From the NCBI GenBank assembly GCA_964504305.1, contig CAZDEB010000004.1:62001-126000 (forward strand): a stretch of DNA of 64,000 bases, read 5' to 3'. This document shows, piece after piece, positions 24,422 through 32,950 of this stretch; position 1 is the first letter of the stretch, and each line of letters begins with the position of its first letter. Under the pieces are notes generated by a model. It saw only the letters and a program-made list of their open reading frames with translations, had not been told where the DNA came from and made no database searches. The DNA is from UBA11606 sp964504305 (GTDB lineage Bacteria; Actinomycetota; Acidimicrobiia; Acidimicrobiales; Aldehydirespiratoraceae). Both the position numbers and the translations under genes were made by a program.

Positions 24422-25747
24422 GTGCTGCAACGAGTTCTAAACATGTTCCGGGTCGCCGACCTTCGCGGCAAGATCCTGTTCACGCTGTTCGTAATAGGGC
24501 TGTATCGCCTTGGTGCGTTCGTGCCCGCTCCCGGTGTCGACGTCGAGGCGGTGCAGTTGCTTCGCGATCAGGCCAACGAGGGCGGGATTTTGGGCTTCAT
24601 GCAGCTCTTCTCGGGTGGTGCCCTCACCCAGTTTGCGGTGTTCGCGCTCGGGATCATGCCCTACATCACGTCGTCGATCATCATGCAGATCCTCGGCGTC
24701 GTGATCCCCAAGATCGAACAGTGGCAAGAGCAGGGGGCGGTCGGTCAACGAAAGATCACCCAGTGGACTCGTTACCTCACGGTGACGATTGCGTTGGTGC
24801 AGTCGACCTCGTTTGCGTTCTTGTTCCACCAGGGAAACTTGGTGGGCAACGTCGACCTTCTCCCCGATTTCAACGCTTGGACAGTGTTTGTGGTCGTGCT
24901 CACTCTCACCAGTGGCACCGCCCTACTGATGTGGATGGGCGAAGTCATCACCCAGCGCGGGGTCGGCAACGGCATGTCGCTGCTTATTTTCGCTTCGGTG
25001 GTATCGAGCCTGCCGGCTCAGGGCGCATTGGTGAAGGCCGAGAACGGCAACTTCGCATTGGGTGCGCTGATTGCCGTGGCGGTGTTGTTGCTGGTCGCGG
25101 TCGTATTTGTCGAGCAGGGTCAGCGTCGTATCCCGGTCCAGTTCGCCAAGCGTGTCGTCGGCCGGCGCATGTATGGCGGGCAGAGCACCTACATCCCTCT
25201 GAAGGTCAACCAGTCCGGCGTGATCCCGATCATCTTCGCGAGCTCGGTTCTTTATTTGCCGAACCTCGTTGCGGTTGCGCTACCCGACCAAGGGGTTGGC
25301 GGCAGTATCCAGCGCTGGGTAAGCGCTCACCTGGCCACGCCGAGTGATCCGATTTACTTGATCTTCTTTGGTTTGTTGATTATCGGCTTCGCCTACTTCT
25401 ACACCGCCATAAGCTTCGATCCGGCCAAGCAGGCCGACACTATCCGCAAGCAGGGTGGCTTTATCCCCGGTATCCGCCCAGGTCCGCAGACCGAGCGCTA
25501 CTTGGCTCGCATCTTGTCTCGTATCACTTTCCCTGGGGCTTTGTTCATTGCCGGCGTGGCACTGATCCCTTCAATTCTCATCTCTGCCACCTTGGGTAGT
25601 GCAGGCAGCGGGGGCCACGGTGGCGGCGCGGGTAGCTTCGCGTTTGGTGGCATCTCTTTGCTGATCGCCTCAGGTGTTGCGCTCGAAACAATGAAGCAGA
25701 TCGATAGTCAGCTCATGATGCGAAACTACGAAGGCTTCCTCAAGTAA
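24422..25747 (+). CDS. secY: Protein translocase subunit SecY
   Basis: SecY forms the protein-conducting channel with SecE and SecG. The 441-residue product has ten predicted membrane helices, PAPGVD after helix 1, the GIMPYITSSIIMQIL helix 2 and the cytoplasmic loop with FDPAKQADTIRKQGGFIPGIRPG. GTG 24422 follows ACGAGGAGAAC. adk lies 2 bases downstream. Confidence 0.97.
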   Translation: MLQRVLNMFRVADLRGKILFTLFVIGLYRLGAFVPAPGVDVEAVQLLRDQANEGGILGFMQLFSGGALTQFAVFALGIMPYITSSIIMQILGVVIPKIEQWQEQGAVGQRKITQWTRYLTVTIALVQSTSFAFLFHQGNLVGNVDLLPDFNAWTVFVVVLTLTSGTALLMWMGEVITQRGVGNGMSLLIFASVVSSLPAQGALVKAENGNFALGALIAVAVLLLVAVVFVEQGQRRIPVQFAKRVVGRRMYGGQSTYIPLKVNQSGVIPIIFASSVLYLPNLVAVALPDQGVGGSIQRWVSAHLATPSDPIYLIFFGLLIIGFAYFYTAISFDPAKQADTIRKQGGFIPGIRPGPQTERYLARILSRITFPGALFIAGVALIPSILISATLGSAGSGGHGGGAGSFAFGGISLLIASGVALETMKQIDSQLMMRNYEGFLK

Positions 25748-25749
25748 TT

Positions 25750-26322
25750 ATGGGCGCGCTTCGTATGGCGATTCTTGGCCGTCAAGGATCAGGCAAGGGA
25801 ACTCAGTCGCTGCGCATCGCCGAGCGGTACGGCTGCGTGCACGTTTCGACTGGTGATGTCTTGCGAGCCGCTGTCGCCGATGGCACCGAACTAGGACGCC
25901 AGGCTTCGGCCATCATGGAGTCGGGCGGTTTGGTCGGCGACGACATCATGAACGGCATCGTCGCCGAGCGTCTCGCTCAGGCCGACGTTGTCGAGCGGGG
26001 TGTCTTGCTCGACGGATTTCCGCGCACCGCCGATCAGGCCGATGCGCTCGAACAAATTCTCACCGATCTCGACCACAGCCTCACCATCGCGGTGAACCTA
26101 GAAGTGGCTGTCGAAGAGGTCACTCAACGGATGATGGCTCGTGGTCGTTCCGACGACACCGAAGAAGCCATTGCTCGTCGGTTGTCGCTCTACGAAGAGC
26201 AAACCGCGCCTTTGTTGTCTTGGTTTTCCGACCGCGGCCTGCTGGCCACGGTGGATGGCCTCGGCGAAGAGGACGAGGTCTTTGCTCGTCTGCAGACGAC
26301 TATCAACGGACGTCTTCAGTGA
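25750..26322 (+). CDS. adk: Adenylate kinase, short-LID type
   Basis: Interconverts ATP plus AMP and two ADP. The 190-residue product has P-loop GRQGSGKGTQ (Gln where Pro is usual), STGDVLRA, DGFPRT and a short LID with RGRSDDTEEAIARRL, without zinc cysteines. It follows secY. The usual next gene, map (methionine aminopeptidase), is absent here; infA comes next after about 110 bases. Confidence 0.95.
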   Translation: MGALRMAILGRQGSGKGTQSLRIAERYGCVHVSTGDVLRAAVADGTELGRQASAIMESGGLVGDDIMNGIVAERLAQADVVERGVLLDGFPRTADQADALEQILTDLDHSLTIAVNLEVAVEEVTQRMMARGRSDDTEEAIARRLSLYEEQTAPLLSWFSDRGLLATVDGLGEEDEVFARLQTTINGRLQ

Positions 26323-26434
26323 TGAAGGCGTACGGGTTGGTCAGCTCCGGTGCGTCCGGTAGCGTAGTTGACTGGCCTGTTCCAAGGTCACCACGCGGCG
26401 CCATTGTTACCGCGTGTTTTCAGGAGGTTTAACT

Positions 26435-26659
26435 CTGCCGAAGCCTAAAGAAGATGCAATCGTCCTTGAGGGCGCCGTTACCGAGTCGTTGCCGAACGCC
26501 ATGTTCCGGGTCGAGTTGGAAAACGGGCACCAAGTCCTCGCGCACATCAGCGGCAAGATGCGGATGCACTACATCCGGATCCTTCCGGGCGATCGCGTTC
26601 AGGTGGAGCTGACCCCCTACGACCTCCAACGAGGCCGTATCACCTATCGCTACAAGTAA
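26435..26659 (+). CDS. infA: Translation initiation factor IF-1, apparent CTG start
   Basis: IF-1 occupies the A site during initiation. The product contains LPNAMFRVELENGHQVLAHISGKM and ends DLQRGRITYRYK, both nearly invariant. The start is unusual: a consensus AGGAGG at 26422-26427 is followed 7 bases later by CTG at 26435, giving (M)PKPKEDAIVLEG of normal length (74 residues). The only standard in-frame codon nearby is GTG 26414; it precedes the AGGAGG, so that site would lie inside the coding region, and no other ribosome site is seen before it. I favour CTG. Confidence 0.93.
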   Translation: MPKPKEDAIVLEGAVTESLPNAMFRVELENGHQVLAHISGKMRMHYIRILPGDRVQVELTPYDLQRGRITYRYK

Positions 26660-26720
26660 CTCCCGGCATTCCGGCCGGGGGACACAACGATCGGCCGGAT
26701 TTCTCGGCCAACAAATTTGC

Positions 26721-26736
26721 GGCTGCACGAGCAGCC
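26721..26736 (+). other. Small hairpin abutting the rpmJ ribosome site
   Basis: GGCTGC, loop ACGA, GCAGCC, then GGGAGCAAC and the rpmJ ATG. The stem ends exactly where the Shine-Dalgarno sequence begins, so it could tune rpmJ translation. Confidence 0.4.
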
Positions 26737-26745
26737 GGGAGCAAC

Positions 26746-26859
26746 ATGAAGGTTCGACCAAGCGTCAAGAAGATCTGTGACAAGTGCAAGGTGATTCGTC
26801 GCCACGGCCGCGTCATGGTCATCTGCGAAAACCCGCGTCACAAGCAGAGGCAAGGCTGA
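26746..26859 (+). CDS. rpmJ: 50S ribosomal protein L36
   Basis: The 37-residue product starts MKVRPSVKKICDKCKV and carries the zinc ribbon C-x2-C-x12-C-x4-H. This is the zinc-binding form of L36. GGGAG precedes the ATG. rpsM begins 1 base after its stop. Confidence 0.95.
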   Translation: MKVRPSVKKICDKCKVIRRHGRVMVICENPRHKQRQG

Positions 26860-26860
26860 A

Positions 26861-27238
26861 ATGGCACGCATTAGCGGTGTAGATATTCCGCGAGACAAAC
26901 AGGTAGGCATCAGCCTTACCTACATCTATGGCATCGGCCGTACGGTTGCTCTTCACGTTTGTGAAGCCACCGACATCGATCCCACCACCAGGGTTCGCGA
27001 GCTGACCGACGACGAAGTCGCTCGTCTTCGTGCCTACATCGACTCCGACCTCAAGGTCGAAGGCGATCTGCGTCGCCAGGTGTCTCAAGACATCAAGCGC
27101 AAGATGGAGATCGGCTGTTACCAGGGTTTGCGCCACCGTCGTGGCTTGCCAGTTCGCGGCCAGCGCACCCACACCAACGCTCGTACGCGCAAGGGTCCCA
27201 AGAAGACCGTTGCCGGTAAGAAGAAGGTCACGAAGTAA
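26861..27238 (+). CDS. rpsM: 30S ribosomal protein S13
   Basis: S13 contacts P-site tRNA and bridges to the large subunit. The 125-residue product starts ARISGVDIPRDKQVGISLTY and has GLPVRGQRTHTNARTRKGP with a basic tail. It overlaps rpsK by one base. Confidence 0.98.
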   Translation: MARISGVDIPRDKQVGISLTYIYGIGRTVALHVCEATDIDPTTRVRELTDDEVARLRAYIDSDLKVEGDLRRQVSQDIKRKMEIGCYQGLRHRRGLPVRGQRTHTNARTRKGPKKTVAGKKKVTK

Positions 27239-27636
27239 TGGCTAAGCCAGCTGCAGGAGGCCGTCGGCCTCGCAAGCGCGAGCGTAAGAACGTCACCCAC
27301 GGGGTGGCGCACATCAAGAGCTCGTTCAACAACACAATCATTTCGATCACCGACCAGCGTGGCGATGTCATTGCGTGGGCTTCGGCCGGCAATGTCGGGT
27401 TCAAGGGTTCGCGCAAATCGACTCCGTTCGCCGCACAGTTGGCGGCCGAGCAGGCCGCGCGTCGAGCTATGGAACATGGCGTGCGCAAGGTTGATGTTCA
27501 GGTCAAGGGTCCGGGTTCGGGCCGCGAGACCGCTATTCGTTCGATCCAGCAGGCTGGTATCGAAGTCACCGGAATCAAGGATTGCACCCCGATTCCTCAC
27601 AACGGCTGTCGCCTCAACAAGCGTCGGAGGGCCTGA
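27238..27636 (+). CDS. rpsK: 30S ribosomal protein S11
   Basis: S11 forms part of the platform. The 132-residue product has HIKSSFNNTIISITDQRGD, and ends DCTPIPHNGCRLNKRRRA. The ATG overlaps the rpsM stop. Confidence 0.98.
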   Translation: MAKPAAGGRRPRKRERKNVTHGVAHIKSSFNNTIISITDQRGDVIAWASAGNVGFKGSRKSTPFAAQLAAEQAARRAMEHGVRKVDVQVKGPGSGRETAIRSIQQAGIEVTGIKDCTPIPHNGCRLNKRRRA

Positions 27637-27638
27637 GC

Positions 27639-28253
27639 ATGTCTCGTTACACCGGACCCCGAGCACGCGTTTCGCGCCGTCTCGGCACCAACATCTGGGG
27701 CACCAAGGGCGAAACCATCGCTCTGGACAAGCGCCCGTATCCTCCTGGCGAGCACGGCCGGTCGCGTCGCCGCGGCTCCGTGTCTGAGTACTTGTTGCAG
27801 CTTCAAGAGAAGCAGAAGGCTCGCTTCTCCTACGGACTCACCGAGCGTCAGTTCCGCAACATCTTTGCCGAGGCCAGCCGTCGTCAGGGCGTGACCGGCG
27901 AGAACATGCTTCAGTACCTCGAGTGTCGTCTCGACAACGTCATTTACCGCGCTGGCTGGGCGGCAACTCGTCCCCAGGCCCGTCAGTTCGTTGGCCACGG
28001 TCACGTGAGCGTCAACGGTCGTCGGGTTGATATCCCGAGCTACCGCGTCCGCAAGGGCGATGTAGTCGAATTGCGCGAGTCGGCACGCGACTTCACTGTT
28101 GTCCAGTGGAACCTCGATGTTCTCGACCGTACGCCTCCGGCGTGGCTCGACCGCAACGAGCAGTTCCAGACCACCGTCCGCGAGCTGCCCATTCGCGAGC
28201 AGATCGACATCCCCGTCCGCGAACAGCTCATCGTTGAGCTGTACTCGAAGTAA
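27639..28253 (+). CDS. rpsD: 30S ribosomal protein S4, zinc-free type
   Basis: S4 starts 30S assembly and represses the alpha operon in E. coli. ATG 27639 gives SRYTGPRARVSRRLGTN. The N-terminal zinc cysteines of the C+ form are missing. The S4 RNA-binding domain (CRLDNVIYRAGWAATRPQARQ) is clear. Product 204 residues. Confidence 0.97.
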   Translation: MSRYTGPRARVSRRLGTNIWGTKGETIALDKRPYPPGEHGRSRRRGSVSEYLLQLQEKQKARFSYGLTERQFRNIFAEASRRQGVTGENMLQYLECRLDNVIYRAGWAATRPQARQFVGHGHVSVNGRRVDIPSYRVRKGDVVELRESARDFTVVQWNLDVLDRTPPAWLDRNEQFQTTVRELPIREQIDIPVREQLIVELYSK

Positions 28254-28265
28254 CAGAGGTATCTG

Positions 28266-29204
28266 ATGCTTGTCATTCAGCGCCCAGCCGTCGAGGCGAT
28301 CGACGAGGCTGAGGGGAATCTTCAGCGCTTTTCGGTCGGCCCGCTCGAGCCTGGCTTTGGTCACACAATCGGCAATTCGTTGCGTCGCACGTTGCTGTCA
28401 TCGATCCCGGGAGCTGCGGTTACGCAGGTTCGTTTCGATGACGCGCTTCACGAGTTCGACACCATTACCGGTGTCGCTCAGGATGTGACCGACATTATCT
28501 TGAACCTCAAGGACCTTGTCCTCGTTGTTCACACCGACGAGCCAGTAACGTTGCGCCTTGATGCTCGTGGCCCGGCCGAGGTGACTGCGGCGGATATTCA
28601 GCCCCACCCCGATGTCGAGATCCTCAATACCGATCTCGATCTGGCGTCGCTAAACGGCAAGGGTCGCCTTGCGGTCGACCTCACCGTTGCGACCGGACGG
28701 GGCTACGTGTCGGCCGATAAGAACAACACCAGCTCCACCATCGGCGTGATTCCGATCGATTCGATCTACTCGCCGGTTCGGCGCGTATCGTTCCAGGTCG
28801 AGGCCACCCGGGTCGAGCAGTCCAACAACTTCGACCGTCTCATTCTCGAAATCGAAACCGACGGTTCGATCAGCCCTCGCGAAGCGCTGGCATCAGCCGG
28901 TGGCACTTTGCGGGCCTTGGTACAGTTGGTCGAAGAGATGAGCGACGAGCCACAGGGTCTCGAGCTCGGCGAAGCTATTCAGGTCGCGACCGGTGGTCCC
29001 GACATGGAACTACCCATCGAAGATCTCGAACTGTCCGAGCGTCCCCGTAACTGCCTCAAGCGGGCCCAAGTCAATACTGTGGGCGAGCTGTTGCAAAAGA
29101 GCGAGGACGATCTCTTGGCCATCACAAACTTTGGTCAAAAGAGCCTCGACGAAGTTATCGAGAAGCTTGACGAGCGAGGCCTCTCGCTCCGGAATCGAGA
29201 CTAA
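28266..29204 (+). CDS. rpoA: RNA polymerase alpha subunit
   Basis: Assembles RNA polymerase and contacts activators. The 312-residue product has the N-terminal dimer domain (VGPLEPGFGHTIGNSLRRTLL) and the C-terminal DNA-binding domain (LELSERPRNCLKRAQVNTVGEL). Stop and the rplQ ATG are 2 bases apart. Confidence 0.98.
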   Translation: MLVIQRPAVEAIDEAEGNLQRFSVGPLEPGFGHTIGNSLRRTLLSSIPGAAVTQVRFDDALHEFDTITGVAQDVTDIILNLKDLVLVVHTDEPVTLRLDARGPAEVTAADIQPHPDVEILNTDLDLASLNGKGRLAVDLTVATGRGYVSADKNNTSSTIGVIPIDSIYSPVRRVSFQVEATRVEQSNNFDRLILEIETDGSISPREALASAGGTLRALVQLVEEMSDEPQGLELGEAIQVATGGPDMELPIEDLELSERPRNCLKRAQVNTVGELLQKSEDDLLAITNFGQKSLDEVIEKLDERGLSLRNRD

Positions 29205-29206
29205 TC

Positions 29207-29560
29207 ATGCCCGCAACTCCACGCAGGGGTCGCCGCTTTGGCGGCAGTTCTGCTCACCAGAAATCGATGATGGCCAACTTGGTTGCTTCGTTGATCGCCG
29301 CCGAAGGCATCACAACTACCGAGGCCAAGGCCAAGGCGGTTCGTCCGATTGCCGAGAAGATGATCACCAAGGCCAAAAAGGGCGGCCTGCACAACCATCG
29401 CAACGTCGTCAAGTTCCTTGGCGATCGCGAGATGGCAAGCAAACTGTTTGACGAGATCGGCCCTCGTTACGAGGATCGAGCCGGCGGTTACACTCGCATT
29501 ATCAAGCTCGACCCTCGTTCGGGCGACAATGCGGCGATGGCCCGCATCGAACTGGTCTAG
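29207..29560 (+). CDS. rplQ: 50S ribosomal protein L17
   Basis: The 117-residue product has RRGRRFGGSSAHQKSMMANL and ends GDNAAMARIELV. Normal length, with no actinobacterial tail. The alpha cluster ends here. The next 121 bases up to truA show nothing clear beyond a weak stem. Confidence 0.97.
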   Translation: MPATPRRGRRFGGSSAHQKSMMANLVASLIAAEGITTTEAKAKAVRPIAEKMITKAKKGGLHNHRNVVKFLGDREMASKLFDEIGPRYEDRAGGYTRIIKLDPRSGDNAAMARIELV

Positions 29561-29681
29561 TCAGACCCCCCGGTGCCGGCGAAACCGCTGGCCTCTTCTT
29601 TAGATTCTGCTCCATGGTCCGGCCAGCTAATGCTGAGTCGGACTTTGGCCTTTTCGGGCGAGGTCTCTAGCCTCGTACGTC

Positions 29682-30485
29682 GTGACAATCCGCCTGCCGC
29701 CTCCACCACCCCCCGGCTTTGGTCGGGTGCGGGCCACGATTGCCTACGATGGCGCGCCGTTTCACGGCTTTGCCTCCAATCCCGAAGTTGTCACGATTCA
29801 GGGCGAGATCGAGCGCGCCCTCACAGTTGTGTTGCGACATCTCGTCCAAATCGGTTGTGCCGGTCGCACCGACCGCGGCGTGCACGCTCGTGGGCAGGTG
29901 ATTTCGTTCGACGCCGATCTTGGTCACTTCGAGCCGGTGGCTTTGACGCGCGCGTTTAATCGAATGCTCGACCCGTCGATAGTCATGCGTGACGTAGAAC
30001 TGGTCGACGACACCTTCGACGCCCGGTTGTCGTGCATCGGGCGGTCCTATCGCTACCGGATTCTCAATAGCAAGGTGCCCGATCCGTTGCTGACGGATTT
30101 GGTTTGGCATGTACGCGACGAGCTCGATCTGCGAGCAATGAACGTTGCCACAGATCGCATTTTGGGTCTCCACGACTTCTCTACGTTCAGTAAGCGAAAC
30201 AAGTCGCGCCCCACCGAGACCTTTCTGCGCCGCGTTCATCATGCTCAGTGGCGGCGATTTGGCGAGACCGTGCAATTCGACATCACCGCCAATGCTTTCA
30301 CCCATCAGATGGTGCGGACCCTGGTTGGGTACTTCGTCGACATCGGCTTGGGTCGACGTCGGGCCGCCGATCTCGGCGCGGCTTTGGCGGCGATGGACCG
30401 CGCCGTGGTGGGTTCGCCGGCGCCACCGCACGCTTTGATCTTGTGGAGCGTGAAGTACGGCGATGGACCGGTTGTTAAGCCCTGA
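29682..30485 (+). CDS. truA: tRNA pseudouridine synthase A
   Basis: Makes pseudouridine 38-40 in the anticodon stem-loop. The catalytic Asp is in CAGRTDRGVHARGQV (about residue 63), and ANAFTHQMVRTLVG is the conserved late motif. The 267-residue product starts at GTG 29682 with a Pro-rich N-terminus. Its place after rplQ and before rplM is common in actinobacteria. Confidence 0.95.
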   Translation: MTIRLPPPPPPGFGRVRATIAYDGAPFHGFASNPEVVTIQGEIERALTVVLRHLVQIGCAGRTDRGVHARGQVISFDADLGHFEPVALTRAFNRMLDPSIVMRDVELVDDTFDARLSCIGRSYRYRILNSKVPDPLLTDLVWHVRDELDLRAMNVATDRILGLHDFSTFSKRNKSRPTETFLRRVHHAQWRRFGETVQFDITANAFTHQMVRTLVGYFVDIGLGRRRAADLGAALAAMDRAVVGSPAPPHALILWSVKYGDGPVVKP

Positions 30486-30561
30486 CCCACGCCGCCAAGA
30501 AATCGCGGCGACGCGCGATTGTTGTTGGTCAATGCTGGGCCTAGGCTTGTCCGCTGGTCCT

Positions 30562-30580
30562 GATGCCCCTTTCCGGCATC
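30562..30580 (+). promoter_or_regulatory. Possible rplM leader hairpin
   Basis: GATGCC, loop CCTTTCC, GGCATC, 37 bases upstream of the rplM start. It lies in a 132-base gap, so rplM-rpsI may have its own promoter and feedback leader. I see no clear promoter. Confidence 0.3.
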
Positions 30581-30617
30581 GACCGTCTTGATCTTTTCGA
30601 ACTTCCGCGGAGGAAGC

Positions 30618-31073
30618 GTGTCCACCTACACCCCAAAGGCCAGCGAGATCACCCGCTCCTGGCATGTCGTCGACGCCGAAGGCCTTGTCCTTGGTCGTCT
30701 TGCCACCGAAGTTGCCAACATCTTGCGCGGCAAGCACAAGGCGACGTTCACGCCGCACATGGACATGGGCGACCATGTCATCATCGTGAACGCCGACAAG
30801 GTGGTTCTGACCGCCGGCAAGGCCGAGAAGAAGATGGTTTACCGTCACTCGGGATTCCCCGGCGGAATCAAGTCCGAAACCTATGCCGCCAAGCTTGCTC
30901 GTAAGCCCGAGCAGGCCGTGCTCGACACCGTTCGGGGCATGTTGCCCAAGACCCGTCTCGGACGGGCGCAGATCTCCAAGCTCAAGGTCTACGCCGGTCC
31001 TACTCATCCGCACTCGGCGCAGAATCCTCAGCCGCTCGAGATTGCCCACGCCAAGTTCCAGGCTCGCGCCTGA
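30618..31073 (+). CDS. rplM: 50S ribosomal protein L13
   Basis: Early 23S rRNA binder. The 151-residue product starts STYTPKASEITRSWHVVDAE and has GRLATEVANILRGKHK. GTG 30618 was chosen because GGAGGAAG sits directly before it and the upstream codons are not conserved. It is followed by rpsI after 14 bases. Confidence 0.96.
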   Translation: MSTYTPKASEITRSWHVVDAEGLVLGRLATEVANILRGKHKATFTPHMDMGDHVIIVNADKVVLTAGKAEKKMVYRHSGFPGGIKSETYAAKLARKPEQAVLDTVRGMLPKTRLGRAQISKLKVYAGPTHPHSAQNPQPLEIAHAKFQARA

Positions 31074-31087
31074 TTAGGAAGAATCCG

Positions 31088-31480
31088 ATGACTACTCCGA
31101 TCACTCAAACTACTGGCCGACGTAAGCGCTCTGTCGCTCGTGTCCGCTTTCGCAGCGGCGAAGGCGTTGTCACCGTCAACGGCCGCCCAGTCGACGACTA
31201 CTTCCCGGCCATGACTCACCGCATGGCGTTGCTCGAGCCGCTCGAAGTAACCGAGACCATCGGCACTTACGACATCGACGCGACGATTCATGGCGGCGGC
31301 ACAACCGGCCAGGCCGGTGCGTTGCGGCTGGGCATTGCTCGTGCGCTGGTCGAGATCGATCCGGAAAACCGCGACACCCTCAAGAAGGCTGGCTTTCTTA
31401 CTCGCGATCCTCGCAAGAAGGAATCCAAGAAGTACGGCCTCAAGAAGGCCCGCAAGGCGCCTCAGTACAGCAAGCGCTAA
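31088..31480 (+). CDS. rpsI: 30S ribosomal protein S9
   Basis: The C-terminus of S9 reaches P-site tRNA. The 130-residue product has TGRRKRSVARVRF and ends KKARKAPQYSKR, the invariant tail. Partner of rplM. Confidence 0.98.
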   Translation: MTTPITQTTGRRKRSVARVRFRSGEGVVTVNGRPVDDYFPAMTHRMALLEPLEVTETIGTYDIDATIHGGGTTGQAGALRLGIARALVEIDPENRDTLKKAGFLTRDPRKKESKKYGLKKARKAPQYSKR

Positions 31481-31522
31481 CCATTTGCTGTCGGCCACCG
31501 ACATTGTGCCGATGGTGATGTC

Positions 31523-32848
31523 GTGACTCTCAAATTCGGGACTGACGGCATGCGGGGCGACGCTCGCACCGAACTCACGGCCGAGGTCGTGAGTTCGCTC
31601 GCGTATGCGGCGGCTTTAACGCTCGGGGTCGATGGTTTTGTGGTGGGCCGTGACACTCGTGAGTCGGGGCCCGTTTTGGCGGCCGCGGTGCGTAGAGGTG
31701 TTACGGCCGCAGGTGGGAACTGTGTCGACGTTGGCGTGGTGCCAACACCGGCCGTCGCGTTGTGGTGTGCCCAACACAATGTGGCTGGGGCCATGATTTC
31801 GGCCTCTCACAATCCTTGGTACGACAACGGCATCAAGTTCTTTGCCGCTGGCGGGCTGAAGCTCTCCGACGCGGTTCAAGCCGACATCGAAGCTCGTTTT
31901 GACGAGGTTCATTCTGGTGGCTCGGTGCCGGTCGATTCCGATGCGGCAGTGGAGCGCGCCGATGCCGCGGCGCCTCACGTCGACGGGGTCGTGTCGAGTA
32001 TCGATGGTCGGTCGTTGGCGGGGTTGCGGGTTGTTGTCGATGCCGCGAACGGTGCGGCGTTCGAAGTTGCGTCCGATGCGTTGGTTCGCCTTGGTGCCGA
32101 TGTGGTGCTGATGCACGCGTCGCCTGATGGTCGCAATATCAACGAGCAATGCGGTTCGACTCACCCCGAGAGCCTGCAGGCTGCCGTTGTGGCCCAGAAC
32201 GCCGATCTGGGGGTCGCCTTTGACGGCGATGCCGACCGCCTGCTCGGCGTCGACCACCGCGGCGCGCTGATTGATGGCGACGAGATAATCGCAATTTGCG
32301 CACTTGACGCCCACCGACGGGGACAGCTGACCGGCGATGCCGTCGTGGTGACGGTCATGACCAATCTGGGCTTCCGGCGTTCGATGGCGAGCGCCGGGAT
32401 TGAGATAGTCGATGTTGGTGTCGGTGATCGCTACGTGCTCGAAGCGCTCGATCAGCGTGGTCTGGCGTTAGGCGGGGAGCAAAGCGGACATGTGATCTTT
32501 CGAGACCTGGCGACGACCGGCGATGGATTACTCACCGCGGTGCAACTGCTCGACGTGGTTGTACGAACTGGTTCGTCACTTGCCGAGCTCGCGGCCGCGT
32601 CGATGTCTCGGCTGCCCCAGGTGCTGAAGAACGTGCGACTGGCCAGTCGTCGCCATGATTTGGACGAGGTTCTCGCCCCGCTGATAAACGCTGCCGAAAT
32701 GAGGCTTGCCGGTCGGGGTCGTGTGCTCATCCGGGCCTCGGGCACTGAACCGCTGGTGCGGGTGATGGTCGAGGCCGAGACCGATGCCGAGGCCGCGATG
32801 GAGGCCGAAGCGCTGGTCGCGGCCGTTCAAGGGCTGCTCGGTGCCTAA
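31523..32848 (+). CDS. glmM: Phosphoglucosamine mutase
   Basis: Converts glucosamine-6-phosphate to glucosamine-1-phosphate for UDP-GlcNAc. The 441-residue product has FGTDGMRG, the phosphoserine loop ISASHNPWYDNGIKFF, the metal site DGDADR and the late RASGTEPLVRV. GTG start. The next gene is GlmS-like, which supplies its substrate. Confidence 0.97.
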   Translation: MTLKFGTDGMRGDARTELTAEVVSSLAYAAALTLGVDGFVVGRDTRESGPVLAAAVRRGVTAAGGNCVDVGVVPTPAVALWCAQHNVAGAMISASHNPWYDNGIKFFAAGGLKLSDAVQADIEARFDEVHSGGSVPVDSDAAVERADAAAPHVDGVVSSIDGRSLAGLRVVVDAANGAAFEVASDALVRLGADVVLMHASPDGRNINEQCGSTHPESLQAAVVAQNADLGVAFDGDADRLLGVDHRGALIDGDEIIAICALDAHRRGQLTGDAVVVTVMTNLGFRRSMASAGIEIVDVGVGDRYVLEALDQRGLALGGEQSGHVIFRDLATTGDGLLTAVQLLDVVVRTGSSLAELAAASMSRLPQVLKNVRLASRRHDLDEVLAPLINAAEMRLAGRGRVLIRASGTEPLVRVMVEAETDAEAAMEAEALVAAVQGLLGA

Positions 32849-32950
32849 CGCCGAGCGTGGCGCGACCCAGCCTCGTCACCTCAGAGCCTAAACTGCCGTA
32901 GCCCGGCAGCCGACGGGGAAGCAACCCCCTCTTGCCTCGTGGAGGAAACC

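Noticed and set aside
26368..26373. TTGACT as an infA promoter -35
   Set aside because: No acceptable -10 lies at 16-18 bases; the match alone is not informative.
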